64,000 nucleotides of DNA from Albidovulum sp. (GTDB lineage Bacteria > Pseudomonadota > Alphaproteobacteria > Rhodobacterales > Rhodobacteraceae), in assembly GCA_028823855.1 (NCBI GenBank), contig JAPPFL010000032.1:124001-188000 (forward strand), in the 5' to 3' direction. The position numbers were made by a program, and so were the translations under genes. A model generated the notes under the pieces. The model saw only the letters and a program-made list of their open reading frames with translations. It ran no database searches and had not been told where the DNA came from. Every line of letters starts with the position of its first letter. Position 1 is the stretch's first letter. Shown piece after piece: positions 46,678 to 55,333 of the stretch.

Positions 46678-48078
46678 ATGTTTAACGCCGGTGGCGGAGC
46701 ACGGAGGAGCGCCTTGGCAGTCAGTACTCTCGAAGACAGGTTGCAAGAGCGGGGTGATCCAGTCCGGATGCTGCGCAACGCCTCGCTCGGCCCCTACCAG
46801 TTTCCCATAAGCTCCGAATTTACCAATTGGCGCGACGAGCAGGAGGCCTGGCGCAATGGCGCGGTACTCTTCGACCAGTCGTTCCACATGACGGACCACT
46901 ACATAGAAGGCCCGGACGTCAAGCGCCTCATGCAGCACCTGGCGATCAATTCCATGGCCAATTTCCGTCGCGATGTCGCCAAGCAGGTCGTGTTCTGCAA
47001 TTACGACGGCTTTGTGATCGGCGATGCCATAATGTTCATCCTCGAAGATGAGAAAGTGAACATCGTCAACAAGCCGATAAACCGAAACTGGGTGCAGTTT
47101 CATATCGACATGGGCGACTACGACGTTGAAGCTACGACCGACTTTCGAGCTCTTGACAATACCGGCCGGCGCATCGGCTACAGGTTTGAAGTTCAGGGGC
47201 CGAACGCCTGGGCGATACTGGAAAAACTCAACGGAGGCCCGATCGAAGGATTCCGTTTTTTCGGGATGGGCGCGATAAATGTCGCCGGTCGCCGGGTGCG
47301 CGCGTTACGGCACGGCATGGCCGGAGCCGCCGGCTTGGAGCTGTTCGGACCCTTCGAAGACTACGATCGCGTTCGCGATGCTATTCTGGATGCGGGACAC
47401 GGCATGGGACTTTTGGCAGCGGGGTCCAAGTCGTATTCCACTGTCGCGCATGAGAGCGGCTGGTTCCCATCGCCGCTACCCGCAATTTATAGCGGTGAAT
47501 CAATGCGGCCATACAGGGAATGGCTGCCGGCGGACGGATTCGAGGCGAATCTATCGCTGGGCGGCTCTCTCGTCTCGGAAAATATTGAAGATTACTACCT
47601 CACGCCCTACGATCTAGGCTATGGCCACATAGTAAATTTCGAGCACGAATTCATCGGTCGCGATGCTCTATTGGCCAAGAGGGACCGGCTTCATCGCCAA
47701 AAGCGCACGCTTCGCTGGAGCCGCGACGACGTCCTTCGGATATTTGCGTCCATGCTGCAGGAAGGCGACCGCTACAAATTCCTCGACATGCCGGCATCGC
47801 ACTATGCGACCTGTCCTTACGATCTTGTCAATCGAGGCGGCATGCCCGCCGGGTTGTCCCATTATCCGGTGTACTCCGCCAATGTACGGGGATGGATTTC
47901 GCTTGCGCTGCTGGAAGGGGACGCGGCCGAGCCCGGAACTGAAGTGTCGCTCGTGTGGGGCGAACCCGACGGCGGGACCCGCAAACCGACCGTCGAGCGT
48001 CACGTGCAAACCGAGGTCGCATGCATTGTGGATGCATGTCCTGTGTCGGTCTCGGCGAGGGAGACCTACAAAAGCTAG
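46678..48078 (+). CDS. GcvT-family tetrahydrofolate-dependent demethylase (LigM/DesA-like)
   Basis: A 466-residue aminomethyltransferase-fold protein, the length of vanillate (LigM) and syringate (DesA) O-demethylases rather than glycine-cleavage T protein (about 370). The N-terminus YQFPISSEFTNWRDEQEAWRNGAVLFDQSFHM is like LigM, and further on SFHMTDHYIEGPDVKRLMQHL and SLGGSLVSENIEDYYLTPYDLGYG occur. These enzymes move a methyl group to tetrahydrofolate. It lies beside a TRAP transporter and across a divergent promoter from the CoA-ligase/aldehyde-dehydrogenase run, so methoxylated aromatic acids are plausible substrates. Other methyl donors cannot be excluded. Confidence 0.8.
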   Translation: MFNAGGGARRSALAVSTLEDRLQERGDPVRMLRNASLGPYQFPISSEFTNWRDEQEAWRNGAVLFDQSFHMTDHYIEGPDVKRLMQHLAINSMANFRRDVAKQVVFCNYDGFVIGDAIMFILEDEKVNIVNKPINRNWVQFHIDMGDYDVEATTDFRALDNTGRRIGYRFEVQGPNAWAILEKLNGGPIEGFRFFGMGAINVAGRRVRALRHGMAGAAGLELFGPFEDYDRVRDAILDAGHGMGLLAAGSKSYSTVAHESGWFPSPLPAIYSGESMRPYREWLPADGFEANLSLGGSLVSENIEDYYLTPYDLGYGHIVNFEHEFIGRDALLAKRDRLHRQKRTLRWSRDDVLRIFASMLQEGDRYKFLDMPASHYATCPYDLVNRGGMPAGLSHYPVYSANVRGWISLALLEGDAAEPGTEVSLVWGEPDGGTRKPTVERHVQTEVACIVDACPVSVSARETYKS

Positions 48079-48160
48079 TCGACGAATCGATCGAAGATCA
48101 GCGAGGCGAATGAACACGAGCAGGAAACCCTGAGCAGTTTCCAAATCAAAGGAGGAAACA

Positions 48161-49162
48161 TTGACAACCGCGAAAATTTTTCTTGCCTCGGCGGCAACCG
48201 CCGCCATTACGCTGGGTTCGGCTACGACTTGCGCTTCCGAAACCCTGCGACTGGTAACCAACTGGGCGACGACTTCGTACTCGGTGGCTCGCACGCTCCA
48301 ATTCGTTGAAGAGTTCAACGCAAGCGAAGCGGCCAAGGCGGCCGATATACGGATCGTTCACGCAGGCGGCCCGGAAGTTACACCGGCGACCGAACAGTTG
48401 ACCGCCGTGCGAAACGGCGTATTCGACATGATGTTCGGCGCGGCCGGCTACTATGTGGGCGACGTCCCTGAATCGTATGCGCTATACGGCACATCGGTCA
48501 CGCCGATGGAAGCGCGCGAAAGAGGCGCGATCGACCTATTCGACAAGATATACAGCGAGAAAGCCAATACTCGCATTCTCGGCTGGGTCGCCGCCGGTAT
48601 CGGATATCACATTTGGCTGAGGGACGAACCCGAATTGGACGAGGAAGGATTGCCCAAACTTGACGGCGTAAAAATACGTTCATCCGGCTTCTATAACGCT
48701 TGGCTCGAGAATTACGGCGCGAACACCGTGTCCGTTCCCGCTCCGGACATCTATACTTCGCTGCAGCGCGGCGTGGTGGACGGGGCGGCCTGGCCCGGTC
48801 TGGGAATTACCGACTACGGATTCGAGGAGTTCATCGGCTATCGTATTGATCCGCCGGTCTGGCAATTCGACAACTTCCTCTGGGTAAACCAGGACCGCTG
48901 GAATTCGCTGACGGATGCTCAGAGAACCGCGTTGAGCGATGCCGTGCGCGATTACGAACCGGTGGCATACGAATACTATGCCGATCTGGCCGCCGAGGAG
49001 CGCGCGGAGGTTGCGGCCGCCGGCGTGGAATCATTCCGGCTCAGCCCCGAAGCGGAGGCTGCATTTGTTGCGCATGCGCAGTCGCTTCAGTGGGAGCAGG
49101 TCAAAGCAAGAGCACCTGAAAATTACGAAGCTCTGCGCGCCGTACTGCCGCCGTCAGGTTGA
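48161..49162 (+). CDS. TRAP transporter solute-binding protein (DctP family)
   Basis: A 333-residue periplasmic protein with a signal peptide (ASAATAAITLGSATTCASE) and the DctP pattern GVKIRSSGFYNAWLENYGA, DIYTSLQRGVVDGAAWPG and FLWVNQDRWNSLTDAQR. The conserved arginine that binds the ligand carboxylate is in KIRSSG. The start is TTG (48161), with AAAGGAGG eight bases upstream. It delivers an organic acid to the DctQM membrane unit encoded next. Likely ligand: a carboxylate, possibly aromatic given the demethylase gene before it. Confidence 0.92.
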   Translation: MTTAKIFLASAATAAITLGSATTCASETLRLVTNWATTSYSVARTLQFVEEFNASEAAKAADIRIVHAGGPEVTPATEQLTAVRNGVFDMMFGAAGYYVGDVPESYALYGTSVTPMEARERGAIDLFDKIYSEKANTRILGWVAAGIGYHIWLRDEPELDEEGLPKLDGVKIRSSGFYNAWLENYGANTVSVPAPDIYTSLQRGVVDGAAWPGLGITDYGFEEFIGYRIDPPVWQFDNFLWVNQDRWNSLTDAQRTALSDAVRDYEPVAYEYYADLAAEERAEVAAAGVESFRLSPEAEAAFVAHAQSLQWEQVKARAPENYEALRAVLPPSG

Positions 49163-49169
49163 CGCCGTA

Positions 49170-49679
49170 GTGAATTCTTTAATTCGGTCGTACGACCGGC
49201 TGATCGTGACGCTCGCCGCCTTGGCGGGCGTCATGGCGGCATCGGTATTCGTAATCATCGTTGTTGATGTAAGCATGCGCACGGCCGGAATGCGGCCACC
49301 CGCGTTTTCAAGTGCCGTATCGGAGTATCTACTACTTTACATGACGATGTGCGCGGCCCCCTGGCTAGTAAGAACTCGCGGGCACGTCCGAATAGACTCC
49401 TTCATCTCGTATTTAAGCGATGGCGCGCGGCGAGCGATTGAACGAGCAATTATTGTCGTGTGCATTCTGCTTTGCCTTGCCGCGACTTGGTTCGGAGCGT
49501 ATTTCGCCGTCGATTTCTGGGTGCGGGGCACGATTGACATCCGCTCGATCGAGATTCCGAGATCGCTACTGTTCGTGCCTCTGGTTTTGGGCTTCTTTCT
49601 TTGCGCGGTCGAATTCGCCAGATTTCTGGCGGTAGGAGAGACCCTGCGCCAGCCCGACGAATCGGAGGACGGCGATTGA
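49170..49679 (+). CDS. TRAP transporter small membrane subunit (DctQ)
   Basis: A 169-residue protein with four hydrophobic segments, starting MNSLIRSYDRLIVTLAAL (GTG start at 49170, seven bases after the binding-protein stop). The family features SEYLLLYMTMCAAPWLVRTRGHV and LLFVPLVLGFFLCAVEFAR are seen. The frame is open much further upstream, inside the binding-protein gene, but that part is a shadow. The subunit is needed for DctM function. Confidence 0.88.
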   Translation: MNSLIRSYDRLIVTLAALAGVMAASVFVIIVVDVSMRTAGMRPPAFSSAVSEYLLLYMTMCAAPWLVRTRGHVRIDSFISYLSDGARRAIERAIIVVCILLCLAATWFGAYFAVDFWVRGTIDIRSIEIPRSLLFVPLVLGFFLCAVEFARFLAVGETLRQPDESEDGD

Positions 49680-49718
49680 CCCGGCATCCTCGCAGCTCGT
49701 CCTCAAGGAGGTTGAAGC

Positions 49719-51035
49719 ATGCCTGAATGGTATGTGTCCGGAGGGCTAGCTCTCGGTAGCATACTTTTTTTGATGTTCCTGTCCATGCCGGTGGCTTTTG
49801 CATTTCTGCTGGTTAGTTTCGGAGGAATGTACCTTCTAGCCGGAGTTCCCGGCATGTCTCAAGTTGCCGCCAACGCCAGCGTCGCGGTGACCCATTTCGT
49901 TTTTCTTCCGATCCCTCTGTTCCTGCTGATGGGCGAGCTCTTCTTCAATGCCGGCGTCGCCAGGAAAGTTTTCGACGCCGTGGACATGCTAACCGGCAGA
50001 ATGCGCGGCAGGCTGTCCTATGTCACGATTTTCGGAGGCACTACGTTCGCCGCGCTGACGGGTACGAGCATGGGCAATACGGCAATGCTCGGATCGCTTC
50101 TCGTGCCGGAAATGACCAGACGCGGATATGCTAAGCACATGTCGATGGGCCCAATTCTCGGCGTCGGCGGCTTGGCGATACTAATTCCGCCGTCGGGACT
50201 CGGAGTACTTCTCGGCAGTCTCGCCAGAATCGACATCGGGCAGCTTCTGATCGCGGGAGTATTGCCGGGGCTCGTTCTCGCTCTCCTTTACCTTTTGCTT
50301 GTCTACGCCAAAATTCAGCTCGATCCCGACTGCGTCCCTCCGCCCGAAGATGTGAGCCATAGCTTGCGTGAAAAACTCGTCGTAATCGTCACTCACATTC
50401 TCCCTTTGTCGATCATTGTTTTCATGGTAATCGGGCTAATTCTGCTTGGAATTGCGACACCCACGGAATCCGCCGCATTCGGCGTTCTCGGCGTGCTAAT
50501 TGTCGCGGCTGCGTTTGGCGGCCTCACCCTGGAATCAATCGTCAAGTCGCTAAGGGGCACGGTGCGGGTAACTGCGATGATTCTGCTAATCGTCGCGGCA
50601 TCCTCCACGTTTTCGCAAGTTTTGGCCTTCTCAGGCGCGACATCCGGCATGATCCGGGCGGTTGGCGGCGCGGAGCTTTCCCCGGCCATGGTCATTGTCG
50701 TCATGTTCGCTATTCTGCTTTTCATGGGCATGTTCATGGATCAGGCTTCCATAATGATGCTAACCATCCCGATATTTTTTCCGATCGCTCAGCTGCAGGG
50801 ATTCGATCTGGTTTGGTTCGGCGTTGTCATGCTTCTCGCGCTCGAAATGAGCGGAGTAACGCCGCCGTTTGGACTAAATCTTTTCGTCATGCTCGGCGTG
50901 GCTCCGAAAGGCACGACGATGGTCGAGGTCGCGAAGTCGGGCCTGCCATACCTCGCCTGCGGATTGCTTCTATTCGTTCTTCTCGTGTTTGAACCGAATG
51001 TGGCACTCTATTTGCCTTCGCTAATGGACAACTAG
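49719..51035 (+). CDS. TRAP transporter large membrane subunit (DctM)
   Basis: A 438-residue permease with about 12 hydrophobic segments and the DctM hallmarks ALTGTSMGNTAMLGSLLVPEM and ILIPPSGLGVLLGSLARI, which line the substrate path. The N-terminal region PVAFAFLLVSFGGMYL is typical. AGGAGG lies eight to nine bases before the ATG. With DctP and DctQ it forms a sodium-driven importer. Confidence 0.93.
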   Translation: MPEWYVSGGLALGSILFLMFLSMPVAFAFLLVSFGGMYLLAGVPGMSQVAANASVAVTHFVFLPIPLFLLMGELFFNAGVARKVFDAVDMLTGRMRGRLSYVTIFGGTTFAALTGTSMGNTAMLGSLLVPEMTRRGYAKHMSMGPILGVGGLAILIPPSGLGVLLGSLARIDIGQLLIAGVLPGLVLALLYLLLVYAKIQLDPDCVPPPEDVSHSLREKLVVIVTHILPLSIIVFMVIGLILLGIATPTESAAFGVLGVLIVAAAFGGLTLESIVKSLRGTVRVTAMILLIVAASSTFSQVLAFSGATSGMIRAVGGAELSPAMVIVVMFAILLFMGMFMDQASIMMLTIPIFFPIAQLQGFDLVWFGVVMLLALEMSGVTPPFGLNLFVMLGVAPKGTTMVEVAKSGLPYLACGLLLFVLLVFEPNVALYLPSLMDN

Positions 51036-51186
51036 CCGTGCCTCGCCCGCATCGCGCCTGGTTCGAACTGCGATCTCAGCCGCCCGCGATTTGCGGCAGG
51101 CTTCCATGCTCCGCCGCGTGTTCGGATCGGCGCATATTGGCTTACCGGAGCATTGGCTCAGGACGAACCGCGCATTGACAGGACTC

Positions 51187-52020
51187 ATGGGGCTCTTCCT
51201 TTATCACCACAACTCCTCGGTTTGCGCCGCAAAAATCAGGGTTGCCCTGGCAGAAAAATCGCTTCCGTGGGAAGGCAGGTTGCTAAAGCTCGACGGCGAC
51301 CAGTTTGATCCGAAGTACTTGTCCCTCAATGCCAATGCAGTTGTGCCGACACTGTTGCACAACGAGCGAGTCGTTACCGAATCCAACGTAATACTAGAAT
51401 ATATCGAAGACGAGTTTCCAACGCCTTCGCTGCGACCGGCGGAAAGTTTTGCCAGGGCCGAAATGCGACTGCTCATGGGGATGCTGGACGGAGGCGCCTC
51501 CGGCATTCATTACGCCGCTTCCGTCGCGACCTACGCAATTGCATACCGCCATCATCTGATCCGGGCGGCGGGAAGCGAGAGCCGCGACGCGCTCGGCCAA
51601 GAAATACGGCGGAGAATGAATCCAAAGAGCAGGCTCTGGCTAGAGGATGCGGTCTTTCAGGGGTTGAACTCCGCCGTATTCCGGAAATCGCTTCTGCTAA
51701 TTGATCGACTATTCGACGAATTCGAGAGGCGACTAGCAGTGCGCAGGTGGCTCGCAGGTGACGAATACTCGCTGGCTGAAGCCGCCTTTGCTCCCTATAT
51801 GATTCGATTTCAGCTCCTCGGTCTCCGGTTTCTCATTGAACGACGTCCCGCCCTCGCAGAATGGTTTAGAAGGCTGGAAAACAGGAAATCGTCGCTTGAA
51901 ATCATTGGCTGGTACGATCCGGAGAATCTGGATTTGCTTCGCGAACGAGGTTGCGAATGCGCGCCGGTTGCAAGGAAATTTCTGGCCAAGGAGAGTGGGC
52001 GCAATGCAAACGGGTTATGA
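51187..52020 (+). CDS. Glutathione S-transferase family protein
   Basis: About 277 residues with an N-terminal thioredoxin-like domain: LYHHNSSVCAAKIRVALAEK, KLDGDQFDPKYLSLNANAVVPTL, then VVTESNVILEYIEDEFP, the glutathione-binding ES motif. A helical C-terminal domain has SLAEAAFAPYMIR. The frame is open to 51091, but the ATG at 51187 starts the first beta strand and is preferred. In the SYK-6 lignin pathway, GSTs cleave aryl ethers or isomerise; here the gene sits after a TRAP importer and overlaps the next gene by 17 bases. Reaction unknown. Confidence 0.85.
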   Translation: MGLFLYHHNSSVCAAKIRVALAEKSLPWEGRLLKLDGDQFDPKYLSLNANAVVPTLLHNERVVTESNVILEYIEDEFPTPSLRPAESFARAEMRLLMGMLDGGASGIHYAASVATYAIAYRHHLIRAAGSESRDALGQEIRRRMNPKSRLWLEDAVFQGLNSAVFRKSLLLIDRLFDEFERRLAVRRWLAGDEYSLAEAAFAPYMIRFQLLGLRFLIERRPALAEWFRRLENRKSSLEIIGWYDPENLDLLRERGCECAPVARKFLAKESGRNANGL

Positions 52021-52828
52021 TCTCGATAGTTCCAAGCCGGCGACAGTAGAGCTGCAGATTTCTTACGAGGAACGCTCGATTCCATGCGCGGGCATGCCGA
52101 ATGCTCAACTCGATATCGCCTACGGCCCGCATCCAAAAAATCGCCTGGACATTTTTCCCGCGGCGCCCGAAGCGCCGGTGCTCGTATTCTTCCACGGCGG
52201 CTACTGGCGCGCCGGTAGCAAGGAGTCGCGGCGCTTTCCCGCGATCGAGTGGAACGCTCGCGGGGTCTCATGGGTTGCCGTCGGCTACAGGCTGCTGCCG
52301 GAGTTTTCGCTTCGTCAGGCTGTCGGAGATGCTTGCTTCTCGGTCGATTGGCTGCTTGCGAACGCCGAAAATCACGGCATCTGCTCAGCGCGGCTCCACT
52401 TGGTTGGAAATTCCGCAGGGGCGCATCTAGCGGCCATGGCCGCAGCCCGGACAAATGCCAGGAATCGGCGTCGAGGCAATGAAATCAAGTCGCTCGCCGT
52501 GGTAAGCGGCTTGTTTGATTTAAGTCCGCTCATAAACGCCGCCGCAAACGAATGGCTTCGCCTTACGCCTCGAATCGCTCGAGAGCTAAGTCCCTCCCGT
52601 AATCCGCCGCCGAAGGACGTGCCGGTCTTGGTTTCATGGGGAGGCCGCGAAACCCGCGAGTTCAAACAGCAGTCAATTGACTTTGCGAATATCTGTCGCG
52701 CGTCGGGCAATGCGGTACAGACCGCGGAGAGCGCGAACGCGGACCATTTCCAAATCATCGGCGAGATCGGCACGCCTGGAACGCCAGTGTTCGACCGGCT
52801 GGAAGGTCTGGTTTCGAGTTCCATTTAA
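52004..52828 (+). CDS. Alpha/beta hydrolase, kynurenine-formamidase-like
   Basis: A 274-residue alpha/beta hydrolase. The HGGYWRAG segment (oxyanion region, about residues 63-70) is the mark of the BNA7/formamidase and related arylesterase group. The nucleophile is in VGNSAGAHLA, the acid residue probably lies in the AESANADHFQ region, with its histidine as base. The frame is open from 51836, but the ATG at 52004 has AAGGAGA upstream and gives the right length, so the start lies inside the GST gene end. Probably hydrolyses an ester or formamide in the same pathway. Confidence 0.83.
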   Translation: MQTGYDLDSSKPATVELQISYEERSIPCAGMPNAQLDIAYGPHPKNRLDIFPAAPEAPVLVFFHGGYWRAGSKESRRFPAIEWNARGVSWVAVGYRLLPEFSLRQAVGDACFSVDWLLANAENHGICSARLHLVGNSAGAHLAAMAAARTNARNRRRGNEIKSLAVVSGLFDLSPLINAAANEWLRLTPRIARELSPSRNPPPKDVPVLVSWGGRETREFKQQSIDFANICRASGNAVQTAESANADHFQIIGEIGTPGTPVFDRLEGLVSSSI

Positions 52829-52840
52829 AACTGCCGGCAG

Positions 52841-52892
52841 CGGTCCGGCGCTCCATGCCGTATCCCGGGAATCCAGCGGCTAGGCCGGACCG
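52841..52892. repeat. Inverted repeat between converging genes
   Basis: cggtccggc at 52841-52849 and gccggaccg at 52884-52892 are an exact 9-bp inverted repeat with a 34-base spacer. It lies just after the hydrolase stop, between that gene and the end of the minus-strand gene from the right. It could act as a bidirectional terminator, but no T-run follows, so this is tentative. Confidence 0.4.
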
Positions 52893-53034
52893 TCCTCGGC
52901 CTCGATCGGCATACGGATTGTTCTGGCCGAAACTACTTGAGCAATAGCAATTGCAGCGCGAATTGGCTGGATTCGGCCGCGCCTCCCGGCGGGAATAAGC
53001 GGGCTTCCGGAACAGGACCAGCGCTTGATAATCC

Positions 53035-53604
53035 CTAAAGGTAGTGCTCAACTTCCCTTTGCGTCGGACCGACCGAATATCTGGGCTTGGGACGGTCCCG
53101 CCCCCAGCGATCGCGAACCGCGATTTCAAAGACGACGCGTAGTTCCAGGGAACGACCCGCGTCCTTGTCAACCAATGCGGCTGCGCTTGCGTCGCCGGCA
53201 GCGGTGCGCAGAAGCATAAACCCTCGGGGCAAAGTATCGCCCGATCCGCCTGCAGCCGCTATCATGTCGCTAGGATCGCCGATTTCCGATAGGCTAACGC
53301 CGTTCAATAGCACTTGTCCGATTCTTCCTTCGAGACTGTTCAGGCGCCAGGCCTTTCGGGCAATTACGATCGGTCCCGGCTCGAGAACCACGGCGGGGCC
53401 TATCAGCGCTCCGCCCCCGAGCGCCGTAATCGCATACGCGGACCTCGCGCTCTCTCCCTCCAAGGTCTGCTGCCAGAGATCGCTGGTCAAGAGGTTGACC
53501 GACTTGATCTCTCCGTTGAGGAAGACATGGTCCACTATAACGTCGGGAGTGGTAATCGTGCCGTCGGGCCTAATGACATGCGGCTTGAATAAGAATAATG
53601 ACAT
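53035..53604 (-). CDS. Uncharacterised protein paired with the BNR-repeat protein
   Basis: A 189-residue protein starting MSLFLFKPHVIRPDGTITTP at an ATG (53604) with GGGGAGGGAAG upstream. It has no signal peptide or membrane segment. Visible segments are VIVDHVFLNGEIKSV, ALGGGALIGPAVVLEPG, RIGQVLLNGVSLS and a charged C-terminus PKPRYSVGPTQREVEHYL. The frame runs to 53973 upstream, but that part is a shadow of the neighbouring gene. It follows the BNR protein after 20 bases, so the two are one unit. No family was recognised. Confidence 0.6.
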   Translation of the reverse strand: MSLFLFKPHVIRPDGTITTPDVIVDHVFLNGEIKSVNLLTSDLWQQTLEGESARSAYAITALGGGALIGPAVVLEPGPIVIARKAWRLNSLEGRIGQVLLNGVSLSEIGDPSDMIAAAGGSGDTLPRGFMLLRTAAGDASAAALVDKDAGRSLELRVVFEIAVRDRWGRDRPKPRYSVGPTQREVEHYL

Positions 53605-53624
53605 CGTTCTTCCCTCCCCTTCGC

Positions 53625-54596
53625 TTAGACCGGAGCCCAGGCAATCATACGAATCTCGCCAAGTTCGCGGGGCATTTTTTGCCAGCTTTCGCCGCCGTCC
53701 ACGCTCTTGAATATCTGTCCGAATATTGTCGCGGCAAACAGCAAATCCGTATCGGCCGCATTGGTCCCGATCGTCCAGATGGTCGAGTTGGCCGGTTGCG
53801 ACATTTCGCATGCTCTCCAGGATTCGCCGAAGTCGCGGCTGATTAGGAGATCGCCGGCCTCGCCCGAAGGCCGGTCTCCTACCGACGCAATGACCGTTTC
53901 GCTGTTTTCGGCCGGCTGCTTGAGGCTTCGAAAGTAGTCCCATCGGGCTTCGGGTATCTTCAGCTGCTCCCAATTTTCGCCATTGTCGCGGGATCGATGA
54001 ACGCCGTCTTCAGTTGAACACAGGATTGTGCGGCGGTTGCCTTCCTTGCGAAAGACAAGATCGTGCGTGTCGTTGTCGTGCAGCCCGCGCGTCACCAGAT
54101 TCCAGGATTTTCCTCTGTCGCCGGAGCGAAAAACTCCGTCGATCTCGACAGTGATCCAGATCGCGTCTTCTTCATGCGGGTCGAAATGAATGGAAGTAAC
54201 TCTGCTCGTGTTTATAAACCAGCATTCAGTGGACGCGTCCAGATTGGAGCGCGTCCAGTATTCGCCGCCGTCTTCCGAGATGAAAACCTCGCCGGGACGG
54301 GTGCCGCACACGATGAAATCGGGATCTCGCGGATCCTGAGCAATCTTGAGGATATGGAGATTATCCATTGGCGAAGGGACATAGTCGAACCTTCCGGTCG
54401 TTTCGCGGAACCGGTAGAGGCCCTGATCCGATCCGGCCAGCAGTTCACCGGGACGATCGGGATGAGTGTGAACCGACCAGACTCGGGCTTCGTTATAGAA
54501 GCCGCCGGTCGGCGTTTGCAGGCGGTTCCATCGCTGCCCCTCGTCATCGCTAAACCAAACGCTTTGCATGGTTGCGGCATAAGCCTTGTACCGCAT
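53625..54596 (-). CDS. BNR/Asp-box (sialidase-like beta-propeller) repeat protein
   Basis: A 323-residue protein made of repeated Asp-box units, each of type S-x-D-x-G-x-x-W: WFSDDEGQRWNR, FISEDGGEYWTRS, FRSGDRGKSWN, HRSRDNGENWEQ, LISRDFGESWRA and FKSVDGGESWQK. The spacing is about 40-50 residues, which is a six-bladed propeller like Ycf48/sialidase relatives. The start at 54596 has GGAG upstream; the frame runs further upstream as shadow. No signal peptide, so it is cytosolic. Sialidase catalytic residues are not apparent; it is more likely a glycosyl- or metal-handling propeller. Paired with the uncharacterised gene after it. Confidence 0.8.
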   Translation of the reverse strand: MRYKAYAATMQSVWFSDDEGQRWNRLQTPTGGFYNEARVWSVHTHPDRPGELLAGSDQGLYRFRETTGRFDYVPSPMDNLHILKIAQDPRDPDFIVCGTRPGEVFISEDGGEYWTRSNLDASTECWFINTSRVTSIHFDPHEEDAIWITVEIDGVFRSGDRGKSWNLVTRGLHDNDTHDLVFRKEGNRRTILCSTEDGVHRSRDNGENWEQLKIPEARWDYFRSLKQPAENSETVIASVGDRPSGEAGDLLISRDFGESWRACEMSQPANSTIWTIGTNAADTDLLFAATIFGQIFKSVDGGESWQKMPRELGEIRMIAWAPV

Positions 54597-55333
54597 GAAT
54601 TCATCTCCTCGAGAAAGCCGCGGGCGATGCCGCCGACGCTTTCTGCCCATTAAGCTCCCACTAGCAACAATGTCAATTCCAATTCTAGAATCCGCCCTAG
54701 TATGGTTGTCATCTCGCCGGTGCAAGGATTCAAATTTACGGTCCTTTTCGTGAGAATCGCTTGACTCTGTCTCCCCGCCAATCGGCTTCCGTCTCGCCAA
54801 GGAAGGCCAAATCATTGCATGGGTCTTCTACGCGCGGCGAATTGACTACGAGGATACATTCCGCCTGTCGATGCCGAGGGAAAGCCGCTGCGCCATTTTC
54901 CGGGCCCGAGGCGGGTGCGCGACAGAGCCTTTGCAGCGCAGCCGACTCCCGGCAGTATTGTCGTGCGGGCAAGGCCTACGTTGAGCAAAGGATCCGGTTA
55001 TTCCAAAACGCGGCGCGGCCAGTCGATCGCCTCGCGTCGACAGAAGTCTATCCGAAATGCGCAAAGGGATCGAACGTTTCTTCAACGAATTCTAGCAGGT
55101 CCCGCGAATTGCCGCACGGAACAAGAATCTTGCCGCCATCTTCCTGCCGGCGATCATAATCGCAACGTTCGGAAGACGGTTGAGACCCTATTTGTCCGCG
55201 GCCGAGACTCTTCGTTATCGGAAAGTTAGCCCGAATGAGAAATCGTGCGCGACATTGTGGCAATCAAACCGCGTTTCTGCTTTGGTTTCACTTGCGATTC
55301 TGTTTCGAAGGCCAATTTCCGAATGGATATCCA
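54597..55333. other. 0.74-kb stretch between BNR gene and paaZ
   Basis: No gene is supported. A minus-strand frame at about 55048-55263 reads CDYDRRQEDGGKILVPCGNS and LLEFVEETFDPFAHFG, which resembles the short antisense frames often annotated beside transposase genes, so it may be the trace of an insertion sequence. It must also contain the promoters for the BNR gene (minus) and paaZ (plus). No terminal repeats of an IS were found. Confidence 0.4.

Noticed and set aside
48939-49169. Upstream extension of the DctQ frame
   Set aside because: It lies inside the DctP gene in another frame. The GTG at 49170 gives the standard DctQ length.
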